Below, piece after piece: positions 19,051 through 28,240 of a DNA stretch of 64,000 nucleotides; position 1 is the first letter of the stretch, and each line of letters opens with the position of its first letter. Both the position numbers and the translations under genes were made by a program. Below the pieces are notes generated by a model. It worked only from the letters and a program-made list of their open reading frames with translations, did no database searches and had not been told where the DNA came from. The stretch comes from Micromonospora musae (GTDB taxonomy: Bacteria; Actinomycetota; Actinomycetes; Mycobacteriales; Micromonosporaceae), in the NCBI RefSeq assembly GCF_003626635.1, contig NZ_RAZT01000023.1, positions 1 through 64,000 on the forward strand. Direction: 5' to 3'.

Positions 19051-19761
19051 TTAGCGTCCCGGCGGCGGCACGCCATCGCCCATTCCTTTCATGATCCCTT
19101 CTATCTTCCAGTACAGGCGGCTCGACTTCGCCACCTCGACCGCGAGGCACCCCCGGTAGCCGTCGCCGGTGTTCTGCCGATTCGTGGCTGGCCGGTGCCG
19201 CTTGAGGACGGTGGGCTGGAACTCCTCCGGAGATGCTCCGACAAGGGTCGACCACCAGCGCACAGCCTCCGGCGCGTCGGCCGTCTCGTGGATGCTGACC
19301 CGAAACCGCAGGTCGGCCCGCGGCACGCCCATCGCCGCCACGAAGCGCAGGAACAGCGTGACGAGTGTGGGGTCGCTGTTGACGAACCTGACCCGACAGT
19401 CGTTGAGACGCCATGGCTTCGCCTTCGTGCCCTCGGCCCAGTAGATCGCCGCGCCGATGAGAACCAGTTCCCGGTAGCGCAGATGCTTGACCCACCCCGC
19501 GGTCGCGGCCACGGTCTCCGCCCGAGCCGCGTCCCGCGCGGCCCGATGACCGGCCCACTGCGCGTCGGTCATGACCTTCGAGTGCGCTCGCCGCCGGGCC
19601 CGGGCCTCCTCGTCGTCCGGCAGAGGCATGTGTCCCACCCAGCGGTAGGCGGTCGACTTGGCCACCCCCAGCCGCTGCGCGATCGATGGCACCGAGCAGC
19701 CCTGCGACCGCAGACGGACGGCTTGCGCGTACAGGTCGTCCTCGGGATAGGGATCGGTCAT
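19051..19761 (-). CDS. HTH protein with LAGLIDADG-like domain
   Basis: A 236-aa protein with an N-terminal helix-turn-helix (about residues 22-42: VPSIAQRLGVAKSTAYRW) and a basic Ala-rich linker. The C-terminal region begins LIGAAIYWAEGTK at 101-113, resembling the LAGLIDADG helix of homing endonucleases (GLYWAEG type). It continues with VRFVNSDPTLVTLFLRFV, LRFRVSIHE and LKRHRPATN, a pattern I associate with single-motif LAGLIDADG-like actinobacterial proteins. It is freestanding: no intron or intein host is visible. Whether it cuts DNA or only binds it is unknown. It sits directly upstream of tRNA-Gln. Confidence 0.6.
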   Translation of the reverse strand: MTDPYPEDDLYAQAVRLRSQGCSVPSIAQRLGVAKSTAYRWVGHMPLPDDEEARARRRAHSKVMTDAQWAGHRAARDAARAETVAATAGWVKHLRYRELVLIGAAIYWAEGTKAKPWRLNDCRVRFVNSDPTLVTLFLRFVAAMGVPRADLRFRVSIHETADAPEAVRWWSTLVGASPEEFQPTVLKRHRPATNRQNTGDGYRGCLAVEVAKSSRLYWKIEGIMKGMGDGVPPPGR

Positions 19762-19820
19762 GGGTCGACGCTAGGGGGGGGGCGGTACGACAAAGCCTCT
19801 CGCGAACTTCCCCGTGCGAT

Positions 19821-19849
19821 CTACGGTTGCGTAAGTTACGGTGACGTAG
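19821..19849. promoter_or_regulatory. 29-bp nested palindromic operator of the desaturase gene
   Basis: The layout is CTACG-N4-CGTAA-N1-TTACG-N4-CGTAG, which is perfectly symmetric in both half-site layers. It overlaps the expected -35 region of a promoter whose -10 box is TAGCTT at 19853-19858. TetR-family regulators commonly bind such two-layer palindromes, and a TetR gene lies directly downstream of the desaturase. Confidence 0.75.
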
Positions 19850-19852
19850 GCG

Positions 19853-19858
19853 TAGCTT
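19853..19858 (+). promoter_or_regulatory. candidate -10 box (TAGCTT) of the desaturase gene
   Basis: TAGCTT lies 36 nt upstream of the ATG at 19895, next to the palindromic operator. It gives a leader of about 30 nt with a gcgagg ribosome-binding site. Confidence 0.5.
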
Positions 19859-19894
19859 GCGTTGTTCCCCTACTCCCCACTGCTGCGAGGTGCC

Positions 19895-20851
19895 ATGTCG
19901 ACCACCCTGCTCGAACCGAAAGCATCCGGACCGAAGCCACTCACCCAGGGCGTGCAGTCACCTGGCATTCTCGTCGCGCTCTGGCTCTTCGTGGTGATCC
20001 CGTTCGGGGCCCTCGTCGCCGCCGTGCCGGTCGCCTGGGGTGGCTGGCTGAGCTGGACCGACGTGGGCATCGCGGCGTTCTGGTACGTGATCTCCGGGCT
20101 CGGCGTGACGGTCGGCTACCACCGCTACTTCACTCACGGCTCCTTCAAGGCACGGCGCGGCCTGCGCGTCGCGCTGGCGGTCAGCGGCTCACTCTCGGTG
20201 CAGGGCGAGATCATCCAGTGGGTGGCCGACCACCGTCGTCACCACGCCTTCTCCGATCTGGAGGGTGACCCGCACTCCCCGTGGCGGTTCGGCGAGAGCG
20301 TCTGGGGTCTGACCCGTGGCCTCTTCCACGCGCACCTCGGCTGGATGTTCAGCCGGGAGCTGTCCAACCGGGAACGGTTCGCGCCGGACCTGATCGCCGA
20401 CCGCGACATCAGGCGGGTCGACCAGCTCTTCCCGCTGCTGGTGACGATCTCGATCCTCGGCCCGGCGCTGATGGGCGGCCTGCTGACCTGGTCGTGGCAG
20501 GGCGCGCTGACCGCGCTCTTCTGGGCCGGACTGGTCCGCATCGCGCTGCTGCACCACGTCACCTGGGCGATCAACTCGGTCTGCCACGTCTACGGCGAGC
20601 GGCCCTTCGCGATGCGGCAGGGCGACCGGGCGGCGAACTTCTGGCCGCTGGCGATCCTCTCCTTCGGCGAGAGCTGGCACAACCTGCACCACGCCGACCC
20701 GACGTGCGCGCGGCACGGCGTACTGCGCGGTCAGGTGGACATCTCGGCCCGGGTCATCTGGTTCCTGGAGAAGTCCGGAGCGGCGTACGACGTGCGCTGG
20801 CCGAAGCCGGAGCGCCTCGCGGCGAAGATGGTGTCACCGTCGGCGGGATGA
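19895..20851 (+). CDS. acyl-CoA (delta-9) fatty acid desaturase
   Basis: A 318-aa integral-membrane di-iron desaturase that inserts a double bond into acyl-CoA or acyl-lipid chains to tune membrane fluidity. The three histidine boxes are present: HRYFTH, HRRHH and HNLHH. Hydrophobic segments include ILVALWLFVVIPFGALVAA and IAAFWYVISGLGVTVGYH. The ATG at 19895 is favoured over 19862 because a ribosome-binding site precedes it and the longer version would overlap the promoter. The operator and the downstream TetR gene suggest repression by a lipid-responsive regulator. Confidence 0.93.
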   Translation: MSTTLLEPKASGPKPLTQGVQSPGILVALWLFVVIPFGALVAAVPVAWGGWLSWTDVGIAAFWYVISGLGVTVGYHRYFTHGSFKARRGLRVALAVSGSLSVQGEIIQWVADHRRHHAFSDLEGDPHSPWRFGESVWGLTRGLFHAHLGWMFSRELSNRERFAPDLIADRDIRRVDQLFPLLVTISILGPALMGGLLTWSWQGALTALFWAGLVRIALLHHVTWAINSVCHVYGERPFAMRQGDRAANFWPLAILSFGESWHNLHHADPTCARHGVLRGQVDISARVIWFLEKSGAAYDVRWPKPERLAAKMVSPSAG

Positions 20852-21077
20852 TCCGGGGAATGGACTCGACGGTTACCTGGCAGTATGGCCCGGTGACCGA
20901 ACCAAGCGGGGGGAATGCCGCGCGGCACGGCGTCAGGGGGGCCGGGCACGCGGCGGGTACGGTCGGACGGCGCTCGTGCGCCTTCCGGCCGTACGCCAGT
21001 GAGGCGGCGGAGTGAGCGGGTACAGCGGAGGCACCATCCCACGGCAGGGCGTCACCGAGCGCCGGCGAGGTGACGAG

Positions 21078-21767
21078 ATGGCGGATGTCTTGGGCAGCGA
21101 AGGTGGCACGAGCCGGCGAAGGTCGGCGGGCACGGCTGGCGGCAAGCCCTCCTCCCGGGTCCGCATGTCGGCGGCCCAGCGCCGGGAACAGCTGATCGCG
21201 ATCGGACGGCAGCTCTTCGCCGAGCGCGGTTTCGACGCGACCTCCGTGGAGGAGGTGGCGGCGCGGGCGAAGGTGTCGAAGCCGGTGGTCTACGAGCACT
21301 TCGGCGGCAAGGAGGGGCTCTACGCGGTGGTGGTGGACCGGGAGGTCCGGGCTCTGCTGGACCGGATCACCACGGCGTTGACCGCGGGCCACCCGAGGGA
21401 GCTGCTGGAGCAGGCGGCGATGGCGCTGCTCAGCTACATCGAGGAGGAGACGAGCGGCTTCCGGGTGCTGGTCCGCGAGTCGCCGTTGATGGCGGCGACG
21501 GGCAACTTCAGCAGCGTGCTCAACGACGTGGCGCATCAGGTCGAACACATCCTGGGTGCCGAGTACAAGAGCCGGGGGTACGACCCGAAGCTGGCCGAGC
21601 TCTATTCGCAGGCGCTCGTCGGGATGGTGGCGTTGACCGGTCGCTGGTGGCTGGAGGTCCGTAAGCCGCGCAAGGAGACGGTCGCCGCGCACCTGGTGAA
21701 CCTGGCCTGGAACGGGTTGTCGCACCTGGAGTCGAAGCCGACCCTCATCTCCTCCCGGAAGCGCTGA
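21078..21767 (+). CDS. TetR-family regulator, probable desaturase repressor
   Basis: A 229-aa TetR/AcrR-type regulator. The N-terminal helix-turn-helix (about residues 35-75) is RREQLIAIGRQLFAERGFDA, SVEEVAARAKVSKPVVYEHF and GGKEGLYAVV. A C-terminal ligand domain of about 140 residues follows, with LLSYIEEETSGFRVLVRES. A short disordered Ser/Gly/Arg-rich N-terminal extension precedes the fold. The ATG at 21078 has GAGG upstream; the in-frame start at 21012 is the alternative. It is codirectional with the desaturase 226 nt upstream, so the operator at 19821-19849 is its likely target (inference). Confidence 0.88.
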   Translation: MADVLGSEGGTSRRRSAGTAGGKPSSRVRMSAAQRREQLIAIGRQLFAERGFDATSVEEVAARAKVSKPVVYEHFGGKEGLYAVVVDREVRALLDRITTALTAGHPRELLEQAAMALLSYIEEETSGFRVLVRESPLMAATGNFSSVLNDVAHQVEHILGAEYKSRGYDPKLAELYSQALVGMVALTGRWWLEVRKPRKETVAAHLVNLAWNGLSHLESKPTLISSRKR

Positions 21768-21800
21768 GCCCGCGCCTCGGGCGGGGGCGGTCGCGTCGGG

Positions 21801-22277
21801 TCAGGGCGTGTTCGCCTCGGAGATCTGCTTGTCCCGGTGGCGTTGTTCCGCCTCGGCGAGCTCCGGTGGGCCGACCTTGTCGTAGAGGCCGGTGCCGAGC
21901 AGCACCAGGCCGAAGAGCATCGACACGATCACTGTCGACATCGAGAAGTTCAGGAAGTTCGCTCCGGTCTGCAGCACCGACATCATGAGGATGCTGGTGA
22001 CCAGGAAGACGATGCCGGCGGTCAGGTTCATGTAGTGGCCGAGGTTGGTGCGGCGGGAGGCACCGATCAGCAGGAAGGCTCCGAAGATCACCGACGCGAT
22101 GGAGAACGCGAGGTTGGTGCGGAGGCCGAGCACCCAGTTGCTCTCGCGGGCGAAGAGGAACTGTCCGGCGGTCTGCGCGATTCCCCAGGCGCCGAAGACC
22201 AGGATGTAGAGCCCGATGAGCCCGGAGAGGACGCGGTAGATCGGTCGCGCCGGATGGTTCACCGGAAAATGCGCCAT
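21801..22277 (-). CDS. DUF4383 membrane protein (copy 1)
   Basis: A 158-aa protein with four predicted membrane helices after the conserved N-terminus FPVNHPARPIYRVLSGLIG. Segments include YILVFGAWGIAQTAGQFLFA and GIVFLVTSILMMSVLQ, and HYMNL/FLNFSMSTVIVSMLFGLVLL is typical of DUF4383. The ATG at 22277 follows GGAGGAG. It is a paralogue of the next gene upstream, from which it is separated by a perfect 22-bp inverted repeat. Function unknown. Confidence 0.85.
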   Translation of the reverse strand: MAHFPVNHPARPIYRVLSGLIGLYILVFGAWGIAQTAGQFLFARESNWVLGLRTNLAFSIASVIFGAFLLIGASRRTNLGHYMNLTAGIVFLVTSILMMSVLQTGANFLNFSMSTVIVSMLFGLVLLGTGLYDKVGPPELAEAEQRHRDKQISEANTP

Positions 22278-22425
22278 GAGCCTCTCCTCCGCCCGAGTTG
22301 ACCGGTTCCGGAGGATTGTCGCCCGCAGGACGACCGACTGTCCGGCGAACAGACTGGTCTGCCCACAAACACGAAAGGTCCCGCGCATCCGCCAGGAACG
22401 GCCGGACGTAGCGGGACCAGGAACG

Positions 22426-22497
22426 GGTTTCGCCGGAGCCCGACCCGCGGAGGGATCAAGCCTGACCGCCCGGAGCGGGTCGGGCTCCGGCGAAACC
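22426..22497. terminator. 22-bp perfect inverted repeat between the DUF4383 genes
   Basis: The arms at 22426-22447 and 22476-22497 are perfectly complementary (core TTTCGCCGGAGCCCGACC) with a 28-nt loop. It sits after the first-transcribed DUF4383 gene and before the second, so it is a likely terminator or attenuator that would limit read-through. Confidence 0.7.
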
Positions 22498-22535
22498 AGA
22501 AGCGCAAGCAGAGAGGCAGCAGCGCGACCAGAAGA

Positions 22536-22991
22536 TCAGAGCACCAGGCGGGCCTTCTGCCACGCCTCCTGCTCCTCGTCGGTACCGACCTTGCCGTACA
22601 TGCCGGCGACGAGCAGCACCAGGCTGGCCGCCATGAAGACGATGACGGTCGGGATGTTGAAGTTGAAGAAGTTCGCGTCGGTCCGGATGAAGGCGAGGCC
22701 GCCGAGGCTGACGATCATCATCAGGTACGCCAGCCACTGGTCGATCACCACGTCGATGTTGCGGCCGAGCGCGGTACCGGCCAGCACGATCAGCCCGAGC
22801 ACGATGCTGACCAGCGAGAACCCGAGGTTCGTGCCCTGGCCGAGGACCTGGGTGCCGTCCTGGGCGAAGAGCTCGTCGCCGGCGCTCGTGATCACGCCGA
22901 GCGCACCGAAGACCACCAGGTACAGACCGGTCAGCCCGCCGATCGCCCGGTAGATCGGCCGCGCGGGGTGGTTGACGGGGGTATGGGCCAT
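22536..22991 (-). CDS. DUF4383 membrane protein (copy 2)
   Basis: A 151-aa paralogue of copy 1 sharing the N-terminus PVNHPARPIYRAIGGLTG, four hydrophobic helices (LYLVVFGALGVITSAG, SLVSIVLGLIVLAGTAL, YLMMIVSLGGLAFI, VIVFMAASLVLLVAGMYG) and the NFFNFNIPTVIVF motif. The ATG at 22991 is preceded by GGAG. Tandem duplication with divergence is evident; the C-termini after YGKVG/YDKVG differ. Function unknown. Confidence 0.85.
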   Translation of the reverse strand: MAHTPVNHPARPIYRAIGGLTGLYLVVFGALGVITSAGDELFAQDGTQVLGQGTNLGFSLVSIVLGLIVLAGTALGRNIDVVIDQWLAYLMMIVSLGGLAFIRTDANFFNFNIPTVIVFMAASLVLLVAGMYGKVGTDEEQEAWQKARLVL

Positions 22992-23128
22992 GTCTGAGTC
23001 TCCAACGCCGTTCGGGTGAGGGTCGACGACGATTGTCCCGCACGTCGGAGTGTGACGCGGCACACGGGGGCCCACCTGGGGTGGCGGCCACCGGCCGGGC
23101 CGCCACCGTCGATGGCGGAGCGGCCGGT

Positions 23129-24934
<1,806 letters not shown>

Positions 24935-25062
24935 GACCTACCTTTCATGATCAAGGCGTCCGGTGCCGGCGGGCACGGGACGCCTGGCCCTCCAGCGTAC
25001 GCGGCGCTCGGGGCGCGGCAGGCTCCGCGGCGGCCCGACGGGTCTCGGGGTGGTGGCGGGCG

Positions 25063-26013
25063 TCAGACGATCCGCGCGCCGGCTACCGGGCCGTGGGCCA
25101 CCCGGACCTCACGGCACACCTCGGCCGCGGTGAGTTCGGCGGCGATCCGCTCGGCTCGCGCGCCGTTCTCGGCGAGGAAGACGCAGGTCGGTCCGGATCC
25201 GGAGACGAGGCCGGCGAGCGCACCGGCCGCCTCGCCCGCCTTGAGCGTCTCGGCGAGGGCGGGGCGCATGGCGAGGGCGGCGTCCTGCAGGTCGTTGCCG
25301 AGCGTCGCGGCGAGCACCCGCGGGTCCCGCTGGCGCAGCGCGGCGAGCAGCGCGTCGGTGGCGCCGAGCGGCGGGCCGGCGGTGCCGGCCTCGCGGAGCC
25401 GGTCCAGTTCCCGGTAGGCGGCCGGAGTGGAGAGACCGCCGTCCGCGATGGCGACGACCCAGTACCAGGAGGTCGGGCGGGCCAGCACCGGGCTGACCGC
25501 CTCGCCGCGCCCGGTGCCCAGCGCCGTGCCGCCGTGGATCAGGAACGGCACGTCCGAACCGAGGTCGGCGGCGATCCCGGCCAGCTCGTCACGGGTGAGC
25601 CCGGTGCCCCAGAGTGCGTCGCAGGCCACGAGGGTGGCCGCCGCGTCGGCGCTGCCGCCGGCCAGACCGCCGGCGAGGGGGATCTGCTTGCGCAGGTGCA
25701 GCCGGGCGTGCGGGAGCACGCCCGCGTACCCGGCGAGCGCGTGGGCGGCCCGCATCACCAGGTTGGAGTCGTCCAGGGCCAGCTCGCCGGTGCCCTCGCC
25801 CTCCATGGTGAGGGTGAGGGTGTCGCCGCGGCGGGCGGTCAGCTCGTCGTAGATGGAGATCGCGTGGTAGACGGTGTTCAGCTCGTGGTAGCCGTCACGG
25901 CGCAACGGGCCCACGCCCAGGTGCAGGTTGACCTTGGCGGGCACCCGGACCTTCACCGGGCCCATGGCCCCGCGCCGCTCGTCCTCGCCGTCCGGTCGCC
26001 AGGCCTCGGTCAC
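25063..26013 (-). CDS. ispE: 4-diphosphocytidyl-2-C-methyl-D-erythritol kinase
   Basis: A GHMP kinase of the non-mevalonate isoprenoid pathway, phosphorylating CDP-ME. VRVPAKVNLHLGVG, GYHELNTVYHAIS, IPLAGGLAGGSADAAA and the C-terminal GSGPTCVFLAE are diagnostic. The start is ambiguous. The GTG at 26013 (316 aa) overlaps the stop of the upstream remnant ORF as GTGA. The ATG at 25965 (300 aa, MGPVKVRV) matches the family N-terminus better. The order ksgA-ispE is conserved in actinobacteria. Confidence 0.92.
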   Translation of the reverse strand: MTEAWRPDGEDERRGAMGPVKVRVPAKVNLHLGVGPLRRDGYHELNTVYHAISIYDELTARRGDTLTLTMEGEGTGELALDDSNLVMRAAHALAGYAGVLPHARLHLRKQIPLAGGLAGGSADAAATLVACDALWGTGLTRDELAGIAADLGSDVPFLIHGGTALGTGRGEAVSPVLARPTSWYWVVAIADGGLSTPAAYRELDRLREAGTAGPPLGATDALLAALRQRDPRVLAATLGNDLQDAALAMRPALAETLKAGEAAGALAGLVSGSGPTCVFLAENGARAERIAAELTAAEVCREVRVAHGPVAGARIV

Positions 26014-26177
26014 GGGGCGATGTCCCGCAGGCTCGGACGGATGTCGAACGGCTTCTCCACGATCAGCTCCTCGGCAGCGTCGGCGACCGGCTGGTACCGG
26101 CCGTCGACCAGGTCGTACGCGTAGACGTGCAACGGATCCTGCTCGATCCTCGAGTGGTGCGGCAGGCCGGCGGGCAC
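26010..26177 (-). pseudogene. Uma2-family endonuclease C-terminal remnant
   Basis: A 55-codon frame, read from GTG at 26177, contains GLPHHSRIEQDPLHVYAYDL, VDGRYQPV and a C-terminus EKPFDIRPSLRDIAP. This resembles the last quarter of Uma2/DUF820 restriction-endonuclease-fold proteins (IPHYWRVE...VHVYRL...PFPI). The catalytic core is absent, so it is either a remnant or a small derived gene. It lies 10 nt after ksgA and its stop overlaps a possible ispE GTG start. The frame is intact. Confidence 0.55.
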
Positions 26178-26187
26178 GGCGCCCAGC

Positions 26188-27057
26188 CTACTGCCCGGCG
26201 CCTGCGGCGGCCGGAGCCGACGCGGCGATGGCGGCGAACTGCTCGACGGTGAGCGCCTCGCCCCGCGCCCCGGGATCGACGCCCGCGGCGGTGAGCGCGG
26301 CGGCGGCCCGGTCGGCGCCGCCGGCCCAGCCCGCGAGGGCGGCGCGCAGGGTCTTGCGCCGCTGGGCGAAGGCCGCGTCGACCACGGCGAAGACCCGTTC
26401 GCGGGTCACGTCGGCCCGGGGCGGTTCGCGCCGGGTGAAGCCGACCAGGCCGGAGTCGACGTTCGGCACGGGCCAGAAGACGTTCGGCGGGACCCGACCG
26501 GCCGCCCGGGCCCGCGCGTACCAGGCGAGTTTGACCGACGGGATGCCGTACACCTTGGAGCCGGGGCCGGCGACCAACCGGTCGGCGACCTCCTTCTGCA
26601 CCATCACCAGGCCGTGCCGCAGCCCGGGCAGCTCGGCGAGCAGGTGCAGCACCACGGGCACGGCGACGTTGTAGGGCAGGTTCGCCACCAGCGCGGTGGG
26701 GGCCGGGTCGCCGAGGTCGGCGGCGGTGACACGCAGCGCGTCCGCGTGGTGCACGGTGAGCCGGGCGGCGTCCGCTCCGGCGTGCCGGGCGGCGGTCTCC
26801 GGTAGCGCGCCGGCCAGCACCGGGTCGATCTCGACGACGTGTACGTGCGCGGCGACCGGGAGCAGGGCCAGGGTGAGCGAGCCGAGCCCGGGGCCGACCT
26901 CCAGCGCCACGTCGTCGGGCGCGAGCCCGGCGGTGCTGACGATCTTCCGCACGGTGTTCGGATCGTGCACGAAGTTCTGCCCGAGCTTCTTCGTCGGGGC
27001 GACACCGAGCCGGGCGGCCAGGTCCCGGATCTCCGCCGGGCCGAGGAGACCGCTCAT
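26188..27057 (-). CDS. ksgA: 16S rRNA (A1518/A1519) dimethyltransferase
   Basis: A 289-aa RsmA/KsgA enzyme that dimethylates two adjacent adenosines near the 3' end of 16S rRNA during small-subunit assembly. The SAM-binding motif LEVGPGLGSLTLALL, KLGQNFVHDPNTVRKI and the catalytic NLPYNVAVPV are present, with the C-terminal VFAVVDAAFAQRRKTLRAAL. The ATG at 27057 has no ribosome-binding site but a TACGCT box 7 nt upstream (leaderless); a start at 27099 is rejected. Confidence 0.96.
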   Translation of the reverse strand: MSGLLGPAEIRDLAARLGVAPTKKLGQNFVHDPNTVRKIVSTAGLAPDDVALEVGPGLGSLTLALLPVAAHVHVVEIDPVLAGALPETAARHAGADAARLTVHHADALRVTAADLGDPAPTALVANLPYNVAVPVVLHLLAELPGLRHGLVMVQKEVADRLVAGPGSKVYGIPSVKLAWYARARAAGRVPPNVFWPVPNVDSGLVGFTRREPPRADVTRERVFAVVDAAFAQRRKTLRAALAGWAGGADRAAAALTAAGVDPGARGEALTVEQFAAIAASAPAAAGAGQ

Positions 27058-27064
27058 GGGCAGC

Positions 27065-27070
27065 AGCGTA
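27065..27070 (-). promoter_or_regulatory. leaderless -10 box (TACGCT) of ksgA
   Basis: TACGCT on the minus strand is separated from the ksgA ATG by 7 nt, with no Shine-Dalgarno between. Confidence 0.55.
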
Positions 27071-27130
27071 GGGGGCGCGGCCGGGCGCTCCGGAAGCACC
27101 CCGGGTCGCAGCTCTGCTCCGGCACGGAGC

Positions 27131-28039
27131 TCACCACGGGCCGAAGACCCGGTCGCCGGTGGCGGAGATCGCGGCGCAGAGCTCGTCCAGGTCGGCGCCG
27201 GTCGACGCGGCGAGCGCCCGGACGGTCAGCGGGATGAGGTACGACGCGTTCGGGCGGCCGCGGTGCGGCGTGGGGGTGAGGTACGGGGCGTCGGTCTCCA
27301 CGAGGATCTGGTCGAGTGGGGTCGACGCGGCGGCCTCGCGCAGCGCCGCGGCACTGGCGAAGGTGACCGTCCCGGCGAAGCTGAGGAGGTAGCCGCGGCG
27401 TACGCACTCCTCGGCGAACTCGGCGTCGCCGGAGAAGCAGTGCAGCACCACGGTCTCCGGCGCTCCCTCGTCGTCGAGGATGCGCAGCACGTCGGAGTGC
27501 GCGTCCCGGTCGTGGATGACGAGCGCCTTGCCGTACCGCTTGGCGATGGCAATGTGCGCCCGGAAGCTCTCTTCCTGGGCGGCGCGCCCCTCGTCGCCGG
27601 TGCGGAAGAAGTCCATTCCGGTCTCGCCGACGCCCCGGACCCGGTCGTGGGCGGCGAGCGCCTCGATCTCGCGCAGCGCCTCGTCCAGGTCGGGGAGGCG
27701 GGGGGCGTCGTTGGGGTGCAGCGCCACGGTCGCCACCACCGCCGGATACCGCTGCGCGGTCTCCACCCCCCAGCGGGAGGAGGGAACGTCCACTCCGACC
27801 TGCACCAGACGGTCCACCCCGACCCGGTTGGCCACCTCGATGGCCGTTCCGATCGGGTCGTCCGAGGGGCCGCCGCCGGGAACACCCGCCTCACTGACCG
27901 TTATGTCCAGATGAGTGTGGCTGTCGAGCACCGGACGGGGCAGCGGTTGCGGGGCAGGCGGGAACTCTCCGGCCCGGCGGGCGGCACGGGCGCTGCGGGA
28001 CTCGCTTGCGTCGATCGGCTGTTCGGTTGGCTGGCTCAT
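27131..28039 (-). CDS. tatD: TatD-family hydrolase / DNase
   Basis: A 302-aa metal-dependent hydrolase of the TatD family (3'-5' exonuclease or deoxyribonuclease). Metal ligands are visible in LDSHTHLD, GVGETGMDFFRT, VIHDRDAHSD, VVLHCFSGD and the final VETDAPYLTP. About 35 extra Ser/Ala/Pro-rich residues precede the barrel. The ATG at 28039 is chosen; there is no good ribosome-binding site and a start nearer the DSHTH motif is possible. The order metG (elsewhere in this window)-tatD-ksgA is common in Gram-positive bacteria. Confidence 0.92.
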   Translation of the reverse strand: MSQPTEQPIDASESRSARAARRAGEFPPAPQPLPRPVLDSHTHLDITVSEAGVPGGGPSDDPIGTAIEVANRVGVDRLVQVGVDVPSSRWGVETAQRYPAVVATVALHPNDAPRLPDLDEALREIEALAAHDRVRGVGETGMDFFRTGDEGRAAQEESFRAHIAIAKRYGKALVIHDRDAHSDVLRILDDEGAPETVVLHCFSGDAEFAEECVRRGYLLSFAGTVTFASAAALREAAASTPLDQILVETDAPYLTPTPHRGRPNASYLIPLTVRALAASTGADLDELCAAISATGDRVFGPW

Positions 28040-28114
28040 CACCCAAAGGATCACACACCGAGCCGGTCCACCCGCCCGCCACCTGCTGTTCACCTCGATT
28101 ACCGAGGGCGATTC

Positions 28115-28120
28115 TACGGT
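28115..28120 (+). promoter_or_regulatory. leaderless -10 box (TACGGT) of the small ORF
   Basis: TACGGT ends 6 nt before the GTG at 28127; no ribosome-binding site is present, so a leaderless mRNA is likely. Confidence 0.5.
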
Positions 28121-28126
28121 CGCCCG

Positions 28127-28240
28127 GTGAGCGAGCGGAACGCAGCGAACCACTGGGAACAGCCGCGTGGCGCTCGCGCCGACGCGCAGCGGCGACGCGA
28201 GTGGGTAGATCGCGGGTACGACGGCACGGTGATCCGATGA
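28127..28240 (+). CDS. possible 37-aa leaderless small protein
   Basis: A short frame from GTG 28127 encodes a basic 37-residue peptide (NHWEQPRGARADAQRRREW and a C-terminus RGYDGTVIR). It is supported by a leaderless promoter directly before the start and by a 4-nt ATGA overlap with the next gene, which has no ribosome-binding site of its own. It could therefore be a leader cistron that delivers ribosomes to that gene. No family recognised; conservation in relatives would decide. Confidence 0.5.
   Translation: MSERNAANHWEQPRGARADAQRRREWVDRGYDGTVIR

Noticed and set aside
19774..19782. Run of nine G residues as a phase-variation tract
   Set aside because: It lies outside coding sequence, upstream of the minus-strand gene start, and no promoter spacing change can be argued.
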